Source: Methylobacterium sp. WL119 (GTDB taxonomy: Bacteria > Pseudomonadota > Alphaproteobacteria > Rhizobiales > Beijerinckiaceae). From it: 64,000 nt of DNA. Shown piece after piece: positions 34,167 through 45,270 of the stretch. The notes beneath the pieces were generated by a model. It was not told the DNA's origin. It did not search any database and saw only the letters and a program-made list of their open reading frames with translations. Positions within the stretch are counted from its first letter, which is position 1, and each line of letters starts with the position of its first letter. The DNA lies in the NCBI RefSeq assembly GCF_008039875.1, contig NZ_VRUU01000008.1, positions 40,111 to 104,110 on the forward strand, read 5' to 3'. A program made the position numbers and the translations under genes.

Positions 34167-34456
34167 CGCCGCGCCTCCGTTCCTGAGTGAGGCTGCGCAG
34201 CAGCATCCGGCTGCTGCCGCTTGCGGGTGCGTTCGGTCTGCTCGGTCAGGTCGCCGAGCAAGCTGAGAGCGACGCGAAACTCGGCGGCTGCGCAGCGGAG
34301 CGTGTAGCGAAGGCCGGCATCGTCGCGCAGCGCGGCGTAGTCCGCCACGATGTTCGAGCGCATGCCGACGGCTGCCATCAGTGCCGCGATCTCGGCCCGG
34401 AGCTTGTCCGGATCGCCATAGGTGAAGTCGTCGGGATTGAGAGGGAAGGCGCTCAT
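34163..34456 (-). CDS. Small hypothetical protein of the integrase-proximal operon
   Basis: 97 aa (MSAFPLNPDDFTYGDPDKLR), helical (RCAAAEFRVALSLLGDLTEQ). It overlaps the DUF3987 gene by 4 bp and the preceding gene by 4 bp, so all are translated in series. No family is recognised. Confidence 0.6.
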   Translation of the reverse strand: MSAFPLNPDDFTYGDPDKLRAEIAALMAAVGMRSNIVADYAALRDDAGLRYTLRCAAAEFRVALSLLGDLTEQTERTRKRQQPDAAAQPHSGTEARR

Positions 34457-34656
34457 GCGCGCCTCCCATTGGTCTGCCCAAAGGCAAGGTCGGCCACAGC
34501 CGCCGCGAGTGCGGGGCTGAAGGCGAAGCGCGAGAGAATGCGCGAAGTCTGGATTTTGCGAGGATCGAGTGCTATCTGGAAGTCGTCAGCCGCCAAGCAG
34601 ACATTTTCCAGAGCCCTCGCCGTGCCCGCGGCGGGGGTTCTGCTGTTATGAGCCAT
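34453..34656 (-). CDS. Small hypothetical protein of the integrase-proximal operon
   Basis: 67 aa (MAHNSRTPAAGTARALENVC). It ends with a helix (LSRFAFSPALAAAVADLAFG). It overlaps the next gene by 4 bp and follows the excisionase-like gene by 3 bp. No family is recognised; coupling to its neighbours is the main support. Confidence 0.5.
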   Translation of the reverse strand: MAHNSRTPAAGTARALENVCLAADDFQIALDPRKIQTSRILSRFAFSPALAAAVADLAFGQTNGRRA

Positions 34657-34659
34657 GCG

Positions 34660-34887
34660 CTATGCGGCCTCCTGCTCAAGAGAGGCAAGGTAGCCGCGCA
34701 GGCTGTCAGCCGGGATGAGGGTGCGAGAGCCCACCTTGATCGTGCGCAGCTTCCTCTCGGCGATCAGCCCGTAGATGGTCGTCCGGCCCAATCCGGTGAC
34801 GTACAGCGCCTGGGGTACCGTGTAGGCAAGCTTCTCCGGCGACGCGCGCAGGTCTCCCTGCGGCGCCTGAACTGTGTGAAGGCTCAT
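34660..34887 (-). CDS. Excisionase-like winged-HTH DNA-binding protein
   Basis: 75 aa of the MerR/excisionase-type HTH_17 family: YTVPQALYVTGLGRTTIYGL, then IAERKLRTIKVGSRTLIPAD and a short C-terminal helix. Such proteins (AlpA/Xis-like) help the integrase excise islands or activate its gene. Its position two genes from the integrase fits that role. It is probably the first gene of the DUF3987 operon. Confidence 0.78.
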   Translation of the reverse strand: MSLHTVQAPQGDLRASPEKLAYTVPQALYVTGLGRTTIYGLIAERKLRTIKVGSRTLIPADSLRGYLASLEQEAA

Positions 34888-34976
34888 GACTGCTGTCCTT
34901 TCGAGTCCGCCGGAACGTCAGCGGATGATCAGAACCTGACGCGTCTGAAGCGCCCGAAAAAGGCCGCCCAATATTT

Positions 34977-35624
34977 TCATTTTGGGCGAGGTTCTGAGCG
35001 TTTCCTCTGCTCGGCACTCAGGACCAAACCCTTCAAGCGCGACCGGAAACTATTGATAATAGTTTTTGAAGTAGCAGACGGCCCTTTACCGCAATAAACA
35101 TCGTTATACCATTTCTCCAGAACGTCCCCCCACTCTTTTAACGTTTTGTATCGCTCACCCCCTAACGCACGCCTCTCTATTTCCGCCCCAATAAAGTCCC
35201 GGCCGGATGGCCTGCCCACCAACCCCGTCCTATTGATTTCCATTTGTTCTGAGGTGAGCCGATCCGGAAGATCATGAAAGATCTGCTTGAGTGCATTACG
35301 AGAGAGGGTTATTTGAAAATACTCTGTTAGATAAAAGTTTATGACAGGTAATTCTGGCTTTGAACGGTAGAAGCCTCTCGGCGAGATACCTCTTGAATGG
35401 ATCCAATCGTACGAGATAGGGTTTTCATCCAGCGGCCATTCTTTGCTTGTAACTACCGAGATTTCATTCTTAAGACTTCCATCCACGAAGGCCCTTTTAC
35501 TTACGCAAGGCAGCGAGCCGTTCCATAGCAGTGGAACAAGCAGCCTTTGGACGAGCAATTCGTCTTTCTCTATGAACAGCAGAAGGCGGTAAGCTTCCGA
35601 AAGATCTATCCGGTCATCCGACAC
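34977..35624 (-). CDS. Hypothetical protein next to the integrase
   Basis: 215 aa, lower in GC than the integrase. It starts MSDDRIDLSEAYRLLLFIEK and has a middle part YFQITLSRNALKQIFHDLPD and the end LKEWGDVLEKWYNDVYC plus a basic tail (SRLKGLVLSAEQRKRSEPRP). No family is recognised. It overlaps the integrase 3' end by 11 bp, so it is probably co-translated with it. A DNA-binding helper of integration is possible, but unsupported by motif. Confidence 0.6.
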   Translation of the reverse strand: MSDDRIDLSEAYRLLLFIEKDELLVQRLLVPLLWNGSLPCVSKRAFVDGSLKNEISVVTSKEWPLDENPISYDWIHSRGISPRGFYRSKPELPVINFYLTEYFQITLSRNALKQIFHDLPDRLTSEQMEINRTGLVGRPSGRDFIGAEIERRALGGERYKTLKEWGDVLEKWYNDVYCGKGPSATSKTIINSFRSRLKGLVLSAEQRKRSEPRPK

Positions 35625-36795
35625 AATACACCGCCCATGTCCGCATAAGCTCGCGCCGCTTTTCGAATAGATCCCCCCGACGGTATGCCCGCTCGACCTT
35701 GGACTCGACGGTGTGAGCCAGCGCCATCTCGACCACCTCAGACGGGAAGTGCGTGGTCTCGGAAGCCCAATCGCGGAACGACGACCGGAAGCCGTGCGCG
35801 GTGATGTCCGCCCGACCCATGCGACGCAGCAGCATCAGCATGCCCATGCCACTCATCGGCTTGCCTCGTCGGGCACCGGGGAAAACGAAGCCGGCGTCGC
35901 CGATCGTCTGCATCTGCTTCAGAAGCACCACCGCTGGGTCAGAAAGCGGTACGCGGTGCTCACGGCCGCCCTTCATCCGATCAGCCGGCACGGTCCACGT
36001 CCGGGTATCCAAGTCGATCTCCGACCAGCGTGCGCCAATGACCTCGCCCGTTCGCGCAGCGGTCAAGATCGCGAACGCCAACGCGCGGGCGGCGACGGCG
36101 TCTCGACTGGCAAGGTCGGCCATAAAGGTTGGCACATCGACGAATGGCAGCGCGGCATGATGCTCGACACGCTGTACCTTCGATCGCTTCGGGAGAAGGT
36201 TCTGCAGGTGGCCCTTCCATCGAGCCGGGTTCTCGCCGCGCCGGTAGCCGCGCGTCGTCGCCCAATCCAGCACCGACTCGATCCGACCCCGCACCCGAGT
36301 GGCGGTCTCAGGCTTCGCTGACCAGATCGGTTCGAGGGCCTGCATCACCAGGCCGGTATCGACGGCTTGCACCGGCAGATCGCCGAAGGCTGGATAAGCA
36401 TAAGCTTCGAGCGTCGCCGTCCACTGCGCGGCGTGCTTGATGTTGCGCCACCCGGCACGGTGCGCCTCGATGTAGCCGGCGGCGCACGTGCGGAAAGTGA
36501 TGGCACGGGCTGCCTCGATTGCAGCCTCTTGTCGGCGTCCGGCCCGAGCTTCGATCGGGTCCAGACGCTCGGCCGTCAACTTCCGACACTCCCGCGCCCG
36601 GTCGCGAGCCTCGACCAGGGAAAAGGTGTTGGCCGACCCGAGGCCCATAGCCCGAGCCTTGCCGTCGAGGGTGAACCGGAAGATCCAGCTTTTGGCCCCC
36701 TTGCCGGAGACCTGAAGCCACAAGCCGCCGCCGTCCCCATACATGCCGGGGGTCTTCAGGCGAGCTACGCCAAGTGCTGTCAGCTTACCTTGCAC
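35614..36795 (-). CDS. Tyrosine recombinase / island integrase (P4-type, DUF4102)
   Basis: 393 aa from the GTG at 36795. The N-terminal DUF4102 domain (ALGVARLKTPGMYGDGGGLW, SWIFRFTLDGKARAMGLGSA) precedes the core-binding domain and the catalytic domain with all key residues: Arg in ILTAARTGEVIGARW, HxxR in ITAHGFRSSFRDWA, His in EMALAHTVESKVERAYRRG and the nucleophilic Tyr in that same segment. It lies ~140 bp from the tRNA-Ser 3' end and reads away from it, the standard layout for an island that targets this tRNA. Confidence 0.93.
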   Translation of the reverse strand: MQGKLTALGVARLKTPGMYGDGGGLWLQVSGKGAKSWIFRFTLDGKARAMGLGSANTFSLVEARDRARECRKLTAERLDPIEARAGRRQEAAIEAARAITFRTCAAGYIEAHRAGWRNIKHAAQWTATLEAYAYPAFGDLPVQAVDTGLVMQALEPIWSAKPETATRVRGRIESVLDWATTRGYRRGENPARWKGHLQNLLPKRSKVQRVEHHAALPFVDVPTFMADLASRDAVAARALAFAILTAARTGEVIGARWSEIDLDTRTWTVPADRMKGGREHRVPLSDPAVVLLKQMQTIGDAGFVFPGARRGKPMSGMGMLMLLRRMGRADITAHGFRSSFRDWASETTHFPSEVVEMALAHTVESKVERAYRRGDLFEKRRELMRTWAVYCVG

Positions 36796-36937
36796 GTCAT
36801 AGCTACCCACACTTCTACTGACATCGTAAGCGTGAATTTGCGCAAACGCCAGCGACCCGCCGCGAACGGCAGGTTGCAGAACTTGTAGCGATCTGTGTGG
36901 CTTAGTGGATGACAGCGAATAGCTGCGAATGGGGCCG

Positions 36938-36953
36938 TGGCGGAGAGGGGGGG
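36938..36953. repeat. Attachment-site core inside the tRNA-Ser 3' end
   Basis: The 16 bases TGGCGGAGAGGGGGGG, identical to 4515-4530 and in the same orientation. Integration here would rebuild the tRNA 3' end, keeping the gene functional. Confidence 0.65.
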
Positions 36954-37027
36954 ATTCGAACCCCCGATGGGCTTGCACCCATGCCGCATTTCGAGTGCGG
37001 TACAATCAACCGCTCTGCCACCTCTCC
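36938..37027 (-). tRNA. tRNA-Ser (anticodon CGA)
   Basis: 90 bases with a 7-bp acceptor stem (GGAGAGG pairing with CCTCTCC), discriminator G and an encoded CCA. The anticodon loop reads CTCGAAA, so the anticodon is CGA (codon UCG). A long variable arm and the T-loop GGTTCGAATCC are present. The gene is intact. Its 3' 16 bases (36938-36953) serve as the putative attachment core of the island, which lies downstream in the direction of tRNA transcription. Confidence 0.95.
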
Positions 37028-37134
37028 GCGAGGTGCCTCGTCGAGACCGGCGGTGCCTAGCATGAAGCATCGCCGGATCACAAGCCGGAATGCGATCTTT
37101 CGATCGTCGTCGCCGGCGAAGGTCGCCGTGCGCC

Positions 37135-38964
<1,830 letters not shown>

Positions 38965-39249
38965 GTTCGTCGCTCCACTTCACAAGGCGCCGCCGGACGA
39001 AGTGGACGTCGGTTCGTCGTCGGGCAGCGCATCAGGACAGGTCCGCGCGGCGCCCGATCCCGCAGGACCCGGGGCGCGGATGCGGTGGCGATATGCCGTC
39101 GCGGCCCCGCGAATTCAATGCTGTCGGCCCCCCGCGAACCGCGCGGGCGGCGCACGATTTTTGCGTATCCCGCGCCGATCCGGCCTATCGATGCCGCACG
39201 GTCCGCGGGCCACGCCGTCCGGGGACGATTCGGGACCGACCACCACGCC

Positions 39250-42200
39250 ATGAGCGGGCGCCAGCACATCATCCCGATCCGCCGGGACTACAACCGCCTC
39301 GTCGCCGACGAGACGCTGGAGGATTACGCGCTGCGCTTCACCGCCAAGAAGGCGCGGCGCTGGTCCGCGTTCCAGGTGGCGCAGACGGCGCTCGGCTCGC
39401 TCTCGTTCCTGGCGCTGGAGGCTATCGGCGGCACGCTGGTCCTGGCCACCGGCTTCCCCAACACGCTGGCCGCCGTCCTCGTCGTCGGCGTGCTGATCTT
39501 CGCCACCGCCGCGCCGATCACGATCTACGCCGCCCGCTACGGCGTCGACATGGACCTGCTCACCCGCGGGGCCGGCTTCGGCTATCTCGGCTCGACCGTG
39601 ACCTCGCTGATCTATGCGAGCTTCACGTTCCTGTTCTTCGCCATCGAAGCCGCGATCATGGCCTTGGCGCTGCAGCTCTGCTTCGGCCTGCCGCTGTGGA
39701 TCGGCTATCTCGCCTGCGCCGCGATCGTGATCCCGCTCGTCGTCTACGGCATCCGCCTGATCAGCCGGTTCCAGATCGGGACCCAACCCTTGTGGATCGG
39801 CCTCAACCTGCTGCCGCTGGCCTGCATCGCCTGGAAGGGCGACGCGCCGCTCGCGGCGCTGCTCGCCTTCCCCGGCCTCGCCCCGGGCGCGGGCACCGGG
39901 CTCGACGCGGCCCGCTTCGGCCTCGCCGTCGGCGTGCTGCTGGCGCTGCTGGCGCAGGTCGGCGAGCAGGTCGACTTCCTGCGCTTCGTGCCGGAGGCGA
40001 AGGGGCGGCAGGCGGGGCGGATCGACCGGCGCTGGTGGGCGGCGGTGCTGGCGGCCGGCGCCGGCTGGATCGTGCCGGGGATGCTCAAGATCCTGCTCGG
40101 CGCCTTCCTCGCGGTGCTGGCGATGGCGCACGGCGTCGCGCCGGAGAACGCCGCCGACCCGACGCGGATGTACGCGGTCGCCTTCGGCTACGTCACGCCC
40201 TCGCGGGAGGCCGCGCTGCTCCTGATGACCGGCTTCGTCGTGGTCTCGCAGCTCAAGATCAACCTGACCAACGCCTATGCGGGCTCGATCGCGTGGTCGA
40301 ACTTCTTCTCGCGGCTCACCCACAGCCATCCCGGCCGCGTCGTGTGGCTGGTGTTCAACGTCGCCATCGCGCTGCTCTTGATGGAGCTCGGCATCGACAA
40401 GACCATCGCCAGCACGCTGCCGCTCTACGCGGTCGTGGTCTCGGCCTGGGTCGGGGCGCTGGCGTCGGATCTCGCGGTCAACAAGCCGCTCGGCCTGTCG
40501 CCGCCCGGCATCGAGTTCAAGCGCGCGCACCTCTACGCCGTCAACCCGGTGGGCACCGGGGCGATGACGCTGGCGCTGCTCGCCGGCTACCTCGCCCATG
40601 CCGGCCTGCTCGGGCACGCCCTGCAACCGTTCGCGCCGCTGCTGGCGCTCGGCGTCGCGTTCGCGGCGGCGCCGCTGATCGCCTGGGGGACGGGCGGGCG
40701 CTACTACCTCGCCCGGACGCCGAAGGCCGACTGGGGGGACTGCGAGATCGCCTGCCGGGTCTGCGAGCTGCCGTTCGAGGGCGAGGACATGGCCCATTGC
40801 CCGGCCTATGACGGGCCGATCTGCTCGCTGTGCTGCTCGCTCGACGCCCGCTGCGGAGACCTGTGCAAGCCGCACGGCAAGCTGGAGGCGCAGGCGCAAG
40901 GCGCGCTCGGCCGGATCGTGCCGGCACGCACCGCGGCCTGGATCGGCGCGCCGCTCGGGCGCTACCTCGCCCTGATGCTGACGCTAATCGCCGTGGTCGG
41001 CCTGATCCTCGGCATCGTCCATGCCGGGGCGACGCTGGAGCATCCCGAGCACCGCGCGGCGTTGCGGGCGGCGCTGACCAGCGTGTTCTTCATCCTGATC
41101 GTCATCCTCGGCGTCGTCGCCTGGCTGTTCGTGCTGGCCCACGAGAGCCGCCGCGTCGCGCAGGCCGAGACCCGGCGCCAGACCGCGCTGCTCGAGGCCG
41201 AGATCGAGGCGCACAAGGTCACCGACGCCAAGCTCCAGGCGGCCAAGGAGACGGCGGAAGCCGCCAACCTCGCCAAGAGCCGCTACGTCGTCGGCATCAG
41301 CCACGAGCTGCGCACGCCGCTCAGCGCGGTGCTCGGCTACGCGCAGCTGCTCGAAGGCGACGTCGCGATCCCGCCCGCGCGCCAGAACGGCATCCGGGTG
41401 ATCCGGCGCAGCGCGCAGCACTTGTCGGGCCTGATCGACGGCCTCCTCGACATCTCGCGGATGGAGGCGGGCCGCCTGCAGATCCACCGCGACGAGATCC
41501 GCATCGCCGACGTGCTCGACCAGATCGTCGACATGGTGCGGCTGCAGGCGCAGGCCGCGGGCCTCGACTTCCGCTTCACCCGGCCCGAGATCCTGCCCGC
41601 GGTGGTCGCCACCGACGAGAAGCGCCTGCGGCAGGTGCTGCTCAACCTGCTCTCGAACGCGATCAAGTTCACGCAGAGCGGCCACGTCGCGCTCGACCTC
41701 AGCTACCGCAGCCAGGTGGCGGTGTTCACGATCCGCGACACCGGGCCCGGCATCCCCGAGGCCGACCTCGAGCGGATCTTCGAGCCGTTCGAGCGCGGCG
41801 CGACGCCGGCCGCCGCCGGCACGCCGGGGACCGGGCTCGGGCTCACCATCGCCAACCTGCTGGCGCAGGTGATGGGCGGCGAGATCTCGGTGACGAGCGA
41901 GCTCGGCCGCGGCACCGCCTTCCGCTTCCGCCTGATGCTGGCCTCGGTCTCGCGCCCCGCGCCGACGCCGCTTCCGCTGGCCGTCCCGGCCCGGGCCTAC
42001 GGCGGCGCCCGGCGGACGGTGTTGGTCGCCGACGACGATGCCGGCCACCGCGCGCTGATGCGCGAGATCCTCGAGCCGGAAGGCCTCGTCGTGATCGAGG
42101 CCGCCGACGGGGCGGCATGCCTCGCCGCGGCGCAGGCGGATCGGCCCGACCTGCTGCTCCTCGACATCGCGATGCCGGGGCTCTCGGGCTGGGCGGTCGC

Positions 42201-42684
42201 CAAGCGGCTGCGCGAGACCGGGTTTTCCGGGCGGATCGCGATGATGTCGGCCAACGTCCACGAGATCAGCCCGATCCGCGGCGACGACGCCCCGCACGAC
42301 GCGATCATCGCGAAGCCCTTCGACCTGCGCGACTTCCTCGAGCGGATCACGCAGCTGCTCGGCCTGGAATGGATGGGCACGCAGGAACCCGAGCCCGAGC
42401 CGCCGCCGGCCCCGGGCACGCCGCCGCCGGAGGCGACCGCCGGGCCGTCGCCGGAGCAGGTCGGCGACCTGCTGCGCCTCGGCCGAATCGGTCACATCCG
42501 CGGCATCGAGGCCAAGCTCGCCGAGATGGCGCAGGATGCGCGCGTGCCGGGCGCCTTCGTGGCGGAGATGCGCGGCCTCGTGGCGGATTTCGACATGCGG
42601 CGCTACCTGCGCATCCTCCAGGAGATGTCCGAGCAGGCCGTGGAGCGGACGGTGGATCGGGAAGGCCTCGCCTCGGATGCCTGA
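39250..42684 (+). CDS. NCS1-permease / histidine kinase / receiver fusion protein
   Basis: 1,144 aa. Residues ~20-490 are a purine-cytosine permease-like (NCS1) membrane domain (about 12 helices; VAQTALGSLSFLALEAIGGT, FGYLGSTVTSLIYASFTFL). Residues 498-542 form a nine-cysteine cytoplasmic segment (CEIACRVC, AHCPAYD, ICSLCCSLDARCGDLC), probably metal-binding. Two further helices precede HisKA (HELRTPLSAV, phosphoacceptor His685), HATPase (NLLSNAIKFT, DTGPGIPEADLERIFEPFER) and a C-terminal receiver with Asp972. It may sense a nucleobase-like solute or its transport. The gene overlaps the response regulator by 8 bp. Confidence 0.9.
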   Translation: MSGRQHIIPIRRDYNRLVADETLEDYALRFTAKKARRWSAFQVAQTALGSLSFLALEAIGGTLVLATGFPNTLAAVLVVGVLIFATAAPITIYAARYGVDMDLLTRGAGFGYLGSTVTSLIYASFTFLFFAIEAAIMALALQLCFGLPLWIGYLACAAIVIPLVVYGIRLISRFQIGTQPLWIGLNLLPLACIAWKGDAPLAALLAFPGLAPGAGTGLDAARFGLAVGVLLALLAQVGEQVDFLRFVPEAKGRQAGRIDRRWWAAVLAAGAGWIVPGMLKILLGAFLAVLAMAHGVAPENAADPTRMYAVAFGYVTPSREAALLLMTGFVVVSQLKINLTNAYAGSIAWSNFFSRLTHSHPGRVVWLVFNVAIALLLMELGIDKTIASTLPLYAVVVSAWVGALASDLAVNKPLGLSPPGIEFKRAHLYAVNPVGTGAMTLALLAGYLAHAGLLGHALQPFAPLLALGVAFAAAPLIAWGTGGRYYLARTPKADWGDCEIACRVCELPFEGEDMAHCPAYDGPICSLCCSLDARCGDLCKPHGKLEAQAQGALGRIVPARTAAWIGAPLGRYLALMLTLIAVVGLILGIVHAGATLEHPEHRAALRAALTSVFFILIVILGVVAWLFVLAHESRRVAQAETRRQTALLEAEIEAHKVTDAKLQAAKETAEAANLAKSRYVVGISHELRTPLSAVLGYAQLLEGDVAIPPARQNGIRVIRRSAQHLSGLIDGLLDISRMEAGRLQIHRDEIRIADVLDQIVDMVRLQAQAAGLDFRFTRPEILPAVVATDEKRLRQVLLNLLSNAIKFTQSGHVALDLSYRSQVAVFTIRDTGPGIPEADLERIFEPFERGATPAAAGTPGTGLGLTIANLLAQVMGGEISVTSELGRGTAFRFRLMLASVSRPAPTPLPLAVPARAYGGARRTVLVADDDAGHRALMREILEPEGLVVIEAADGAACLAAAQADRPDLLLLDIAMPGLSGWAVAKRLRETGFSGRIAMMSANVHEISPIRGDDAPHDAIIAKPFDLRDFLERITQLLGLEWMGTQEPEPEPPPAPGTPPPEATAGPSPEQVGDLLRLGRIGHIRGIEAKLAEMAQDARVPGAFVAEMRGLVADFDMRRYLRILQEMSEQAVERTVDREGLASDA

Positions 42685-43588
42685 GCCGCAGCGCGACATC
42701 GTCCTCGTCGTCGACGATTCCCCCGACACCCTGAGCTTCCTCACCGAGGCGATCGAGCGCTCCGGGGCCACCGTGCTCGTGGCGGTGGCGGGCGACCTCG
42801 CCCTGGCGCTGGTCGACGAGATCACCCCCGACGTGATCCTGCTCGACGCGATGATGCCGGGCATGGACGGGTTCGAGACCTGCCGCCGCCTCAAGGCGAA
42901 GCCGCAGGTCGCGCACGTGCCGGTGATCTTCATGACCGGGCTCACCGAGACCGAGCACATCGTGAAGGGGCTGGGCGCCGGCGGCGTCGACTACGTGACC
43001 AAGCCGATCGCGCCGGACGAGATCCTCGCCCGCATCCGCGTCCACCTGGCGAGCGCCCGCGCCGCCCAGAGCGCGCGTGCGGCCCTCGACACCGCGGGCC
43101 GCACGCTGTTCGCCGTGGACGCGGCCGGCGCGGTGGCCTGGTGCACGCCGCAGGCCGCGCGCCTGCTCGCCGACCTCGCGGCCGATCCCGGCGCGTCGCT
43201 CGCCCTGCCGGCGACGAGCCGCGCCTGGCTGCACGACGCCCTGGACGGCGGCGCGGCGGCGCCCTTGAGCCTGCGCGACCGCGAGAGCCGCGCCCACGTC
43301 CTCAGCTTCATCGGCCGGACCGGCGACGAGATCCTGCTGCGCCTCTCGCGCGACGACACCGCCGCGGGCCTGGACCGCCTGCGCGATCGGCTTCGCGTCA
43401 CCGGCCGCGAGGCGGAGGTGCTGCTCTGGCTCTCGCGCGGCAAGTCGAGCCGCGACATCGGCGAGATCCTGGGGCTGAGCCCGCGCACGGTGACGAAGCA
43501 CCTGGAGGGCATCTACGCCAAGCTCGGCGTCGAGAACCGCACCGCCGCCTCGGTGATCGCGGCGCGGCACCTGCAGGATCTGGGGTGA
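42677..43588 (+). CDS. LuxR-type two-component response regulator
   Basis: 303 aa. An N-terminal receiver (VLVVDDSPDTLSFL, phospho-acceptor Asp57 in VILLDAMMPGMDGFE, and the conserved Lys in YVTKPIAP) is followed by a weakly conserved middle region and a C-terminal LuxR HTH (LRVTGREAEVLLWLSRGKSS, RDIGEILGLSPRTVTKHLEG). The ATG at 42677 overlaps the kinase gene. It is the obvious output of the permease-kinase, with phosphotransfer probably via the kinase receiver or His685. Target genes are unknown. Confidence 0.93.
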   Translation: MPEPQRDIVLVVDDSPDTLSFLTEAIERSGATVLVAVAGDLALALVDEITPDVILLDAMMPGMDGFETCRRLKAKPQVAHVPVIFMTGLTETEHIVKGLGAGGVDYVTKPIAPDEILARIRVHLASARAAQSARAALDTAGRTLFAVDAAGAVAWCTPQAARLLADLAADPGASLALPATSRAWLHDALDGGAAAPLSLRDRESRAHVLSFIGRTGDEILLRLSRDDTAAGLDRLRDRLRVTGREAEVLLWLSRGKSSRDIGEILGLSPRTVTKHLEGIYAKLGVENRTAASVIAARHLQDLG

Positions 43589-43624
43589 GCGACGCGGCGG
43601 CGACGTGAGACATTCGAGGCAGCA

Positions 43625-44284
43625 TCACCGCTTCGACGCGGCCGCCCGTCCCCGAACGCAAAGGAACAAGGCCACCTCCGTGAGCGCCCGCGCCTGCGCC
43701 GCGGGATCGGGTCGACCGTGCCGCGGGCGCGCCGCGTCGCGGGGCCGCCTCACCGCTGCCGCCGGCGGGATGTGGACGAACAGCACCGGGCAGGGCTCGG
43801 CCAGGGCGCGGAAGTAGCTGGCGTTGCAGAGGTAGCGCCCGGCATCGCGCGAGCGCCCCGCCGCCAGCCCGTGCCGGCGCAGGATCGCCAGGGCCTGGGG
43901 CGCGACGAAGGCACGGCGGGCCGGCGGCCCGTCCGGATCGAGGGTGAGGTGGGCGGACGGGCGCCCCGACGCATCGGGGTAGAACCGGCTCGCCCGGTTG
44001 CAGGCCCGCGCCTCCACGCGGATGCGCTTGGCCCGGGAGGCGACGCCGAGCATCAGCACCGCCGCGGGCGCCTGCGCCAGCGTCGGCACGAGCTGCGTGC
44101 CGATCGCGTCGTAGGTGGTGTCCAGCACCCGCACCCGCAGGGCGCGACCGAAGGCCGACCTGAGGCGGCTCGACCTTTCGAGGCGGCGCGCCAGCGCCGC
44201 GCTCGGGTTGCGCGGCATGCCGGGAAACGGGCCGAACCCGGTGATCAGAAGAACCGGCGATCCGCTGGAAGCCGCCAGGCTCAA
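43625..44284 (-). CDS. pcp: Pyroglutamyl-peptidase I family protein (peptidase C15)
   Basis: 219 aa from the TTG at 44284, overlapping the meaB stop by a few bases. The family start [19 protein letters not shown] is followed by [20 protein letters not shown] (catalytic-region Glu), [19 protein letters not shown] (catalytic Cys) and VLFVHIPP (catalytic His). These three positions match pyrrolidone-carboxylate peptidase, which removes N-terminal pyroglutamate from peptides. It is co-transcribed with and downstream of meaB. The TTG start is chosen because no ATG gives the family N-terminus. Confidence 0.85.
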   Translation of the reverse strand: MSLAASSGSPVLLITGFGPFPGMPRNPSAALARRLERSSRLRSAFGRALRVRVLDTTYDAIGTQLVPTLAQAPAAVLMLGVASRAKRIRVEARACNRASRFYPDASGRPSAHLTLDPDGPPARRAFVAPQALAILRRHGLAAGRSRDAGRYLCNASYFRALAEPCPVLFVHIPPAAAVRRPRDAARPRHGRPDPAAQARALTEVALFLCVRGRAAASKR

Positions 44285-45270
44285 AGCCCGATCAGCTCGG
44301 CGATGGCGGCCGCGCCCGCGGCCGGCGAGGCTTCGCCCTGCGCGACGCGGCCTTCCGCCTCCGCCGTCTGCTTGCGCACCTCCGGCGTGCCGACGAGGCG
44401 CTGGTGCAGGCGCTCGTGGACGAGCGCCCACATCCACTTCACGTCCTGCTCGCGGCGCTTCCTCGCGATCTCGCCGGTGGCGGTAAGCTTCTGGCGGTGG
44501 TCGACGACGCGGTCCCACATCGCGTCGAGGCGCAGGTTGTGGAAGCCCGAGATGGTGACCACCGGCGGCGTCCAGGTGGCGGAGGCCGGCGTCAGGATGT
44601 GGAGCGCCGCGCGGTACTCGCCGGCCGCGGCGTTGGCGCGCCGCTCCGCCTCGCCGTCGTCGGCCTTGTTGACCGCGATCATGTCGGCGAGCTCGAGGAT
44701 GCCCTTCTTGATGCCCTGCAGCTCGTCGCCGGCACCCGGCAGCATCAGCACCAGGAAGAAGTCAGTCAGGTCCGCCACCGCCGTCTCGGACTGGCCGACG
44801 CCCACCGTCTCGACCAGGATCACGTCGAACCCGGCCGCCTCGCACAGCAGCATGGTCTCGCGGGTCTTGGCCGCGACGCCGCCGAGCGTACCCGACGAGG
44901 GCGACGGACGGATGAAGGCGTTGGGATCGAGGGCGAGGCGGGCCATCCGGGTCTTGTCGCCGAGGATCGAGCCGCCGGTGCGCGTCGAGGACGGGTCGAC
45001 CGCCAGCACCGCCACCTTGTGGCCGGCAGCCGTCAGGTTGGCGCCGAGCGCGTCGATCGTCGTCGACTTGCCGACCCCGGGCACCCCGGTGATGCCGACG
45101 CGGATCGCCTGCCCGGTCTGCGGCAGAACCGCGTCGATCAGGTCCCGCGCCAGCGCCCGGTGATCGGCCCGCTTCGACTCGGCGAGGGTGATGGCGCGGG
45201 CGAGCGCGGCCCGGTCGCCGGCGAGCAGCCGCGTGCGGAGCGCATCGATGTCGAGGGAAGGAGGCGTCAT
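44281..45270 (-). CDS. meaB: MeaB, methylmalonyl-CoA mutase-associated GTPase
   Basis: 329 aa, the length of MeaB in Methylorubrum extorquens. It has the P-loop [38 protein letters not shown], the switch region [24 protein letters not shown] as guanine-specificity motif, and a C-terminal helix bundle. MeaB gates cobalamin delivery to methylmalonyl-CoA mutase and protects it from inactivation, part of the ethylmalonyl-CoA pathway. The mutase small subunit lies ~11 kb away at 56049. The start is taken at ATG 45270. Confidence 0.95.
   Translation of the reverse strand: MTPPSLDIDALRTRLLAGDRAALARAITLAESKRADHRALARDLIDAVLPQTGQAIRVGITGVPGVGKSTTIDALGANLTAAGHKVAVLAVDPSSTRTGGSILGDKTRMARLALDPNAFIRPSPSSGTLGGVAAKTRETMLLCEAAGFDVILVETVGVGQSETAVADLTDFFLVLMLPGAGDELQGIKKGILELADMIAVNKADDGEAERRANAAAGEYRAALHILTPASATWTPPVVTISGFHNLRLDAMWDRVVDHRQKLTATGEIARKRREQDVKWMWALVHERLHQRLVGTPEVRKQTAEAEGRVAQGEASPAAGAAAIAELIGL

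Larger units (their letters stand above)
4515..36953. mobile_element. Putative genomic island at tRNA-Ser(CGA)
   Basis: The span is bounded by identical 16-bp direct repeats (TGGCGGAGAGGGGGGG) at 4515-4530 and 36938-36953. The right copy is the 3' end of the tRNA-Ser gene, and an intact tyrosine integrase starts ~140 bp away and reads into the island. This is the classic layout of a tRNA-integrated island. The cargo is a carboxylate-catabolism block, a phage-tail remnant, an Abi protein and many small hypothetical genes, several clearly lower in GC than the flanks. The left boundary rests on the repeat alone. The element might instead consist of several smaller insertions. Confidence 0.6.

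Noticed and set aside
40984..42960. A 658-codon open frame antisense to the kinase gene
   Set aside because: It is a shadow of GC-rich codon usage; the plus strand has clear kinase motifs in this region.
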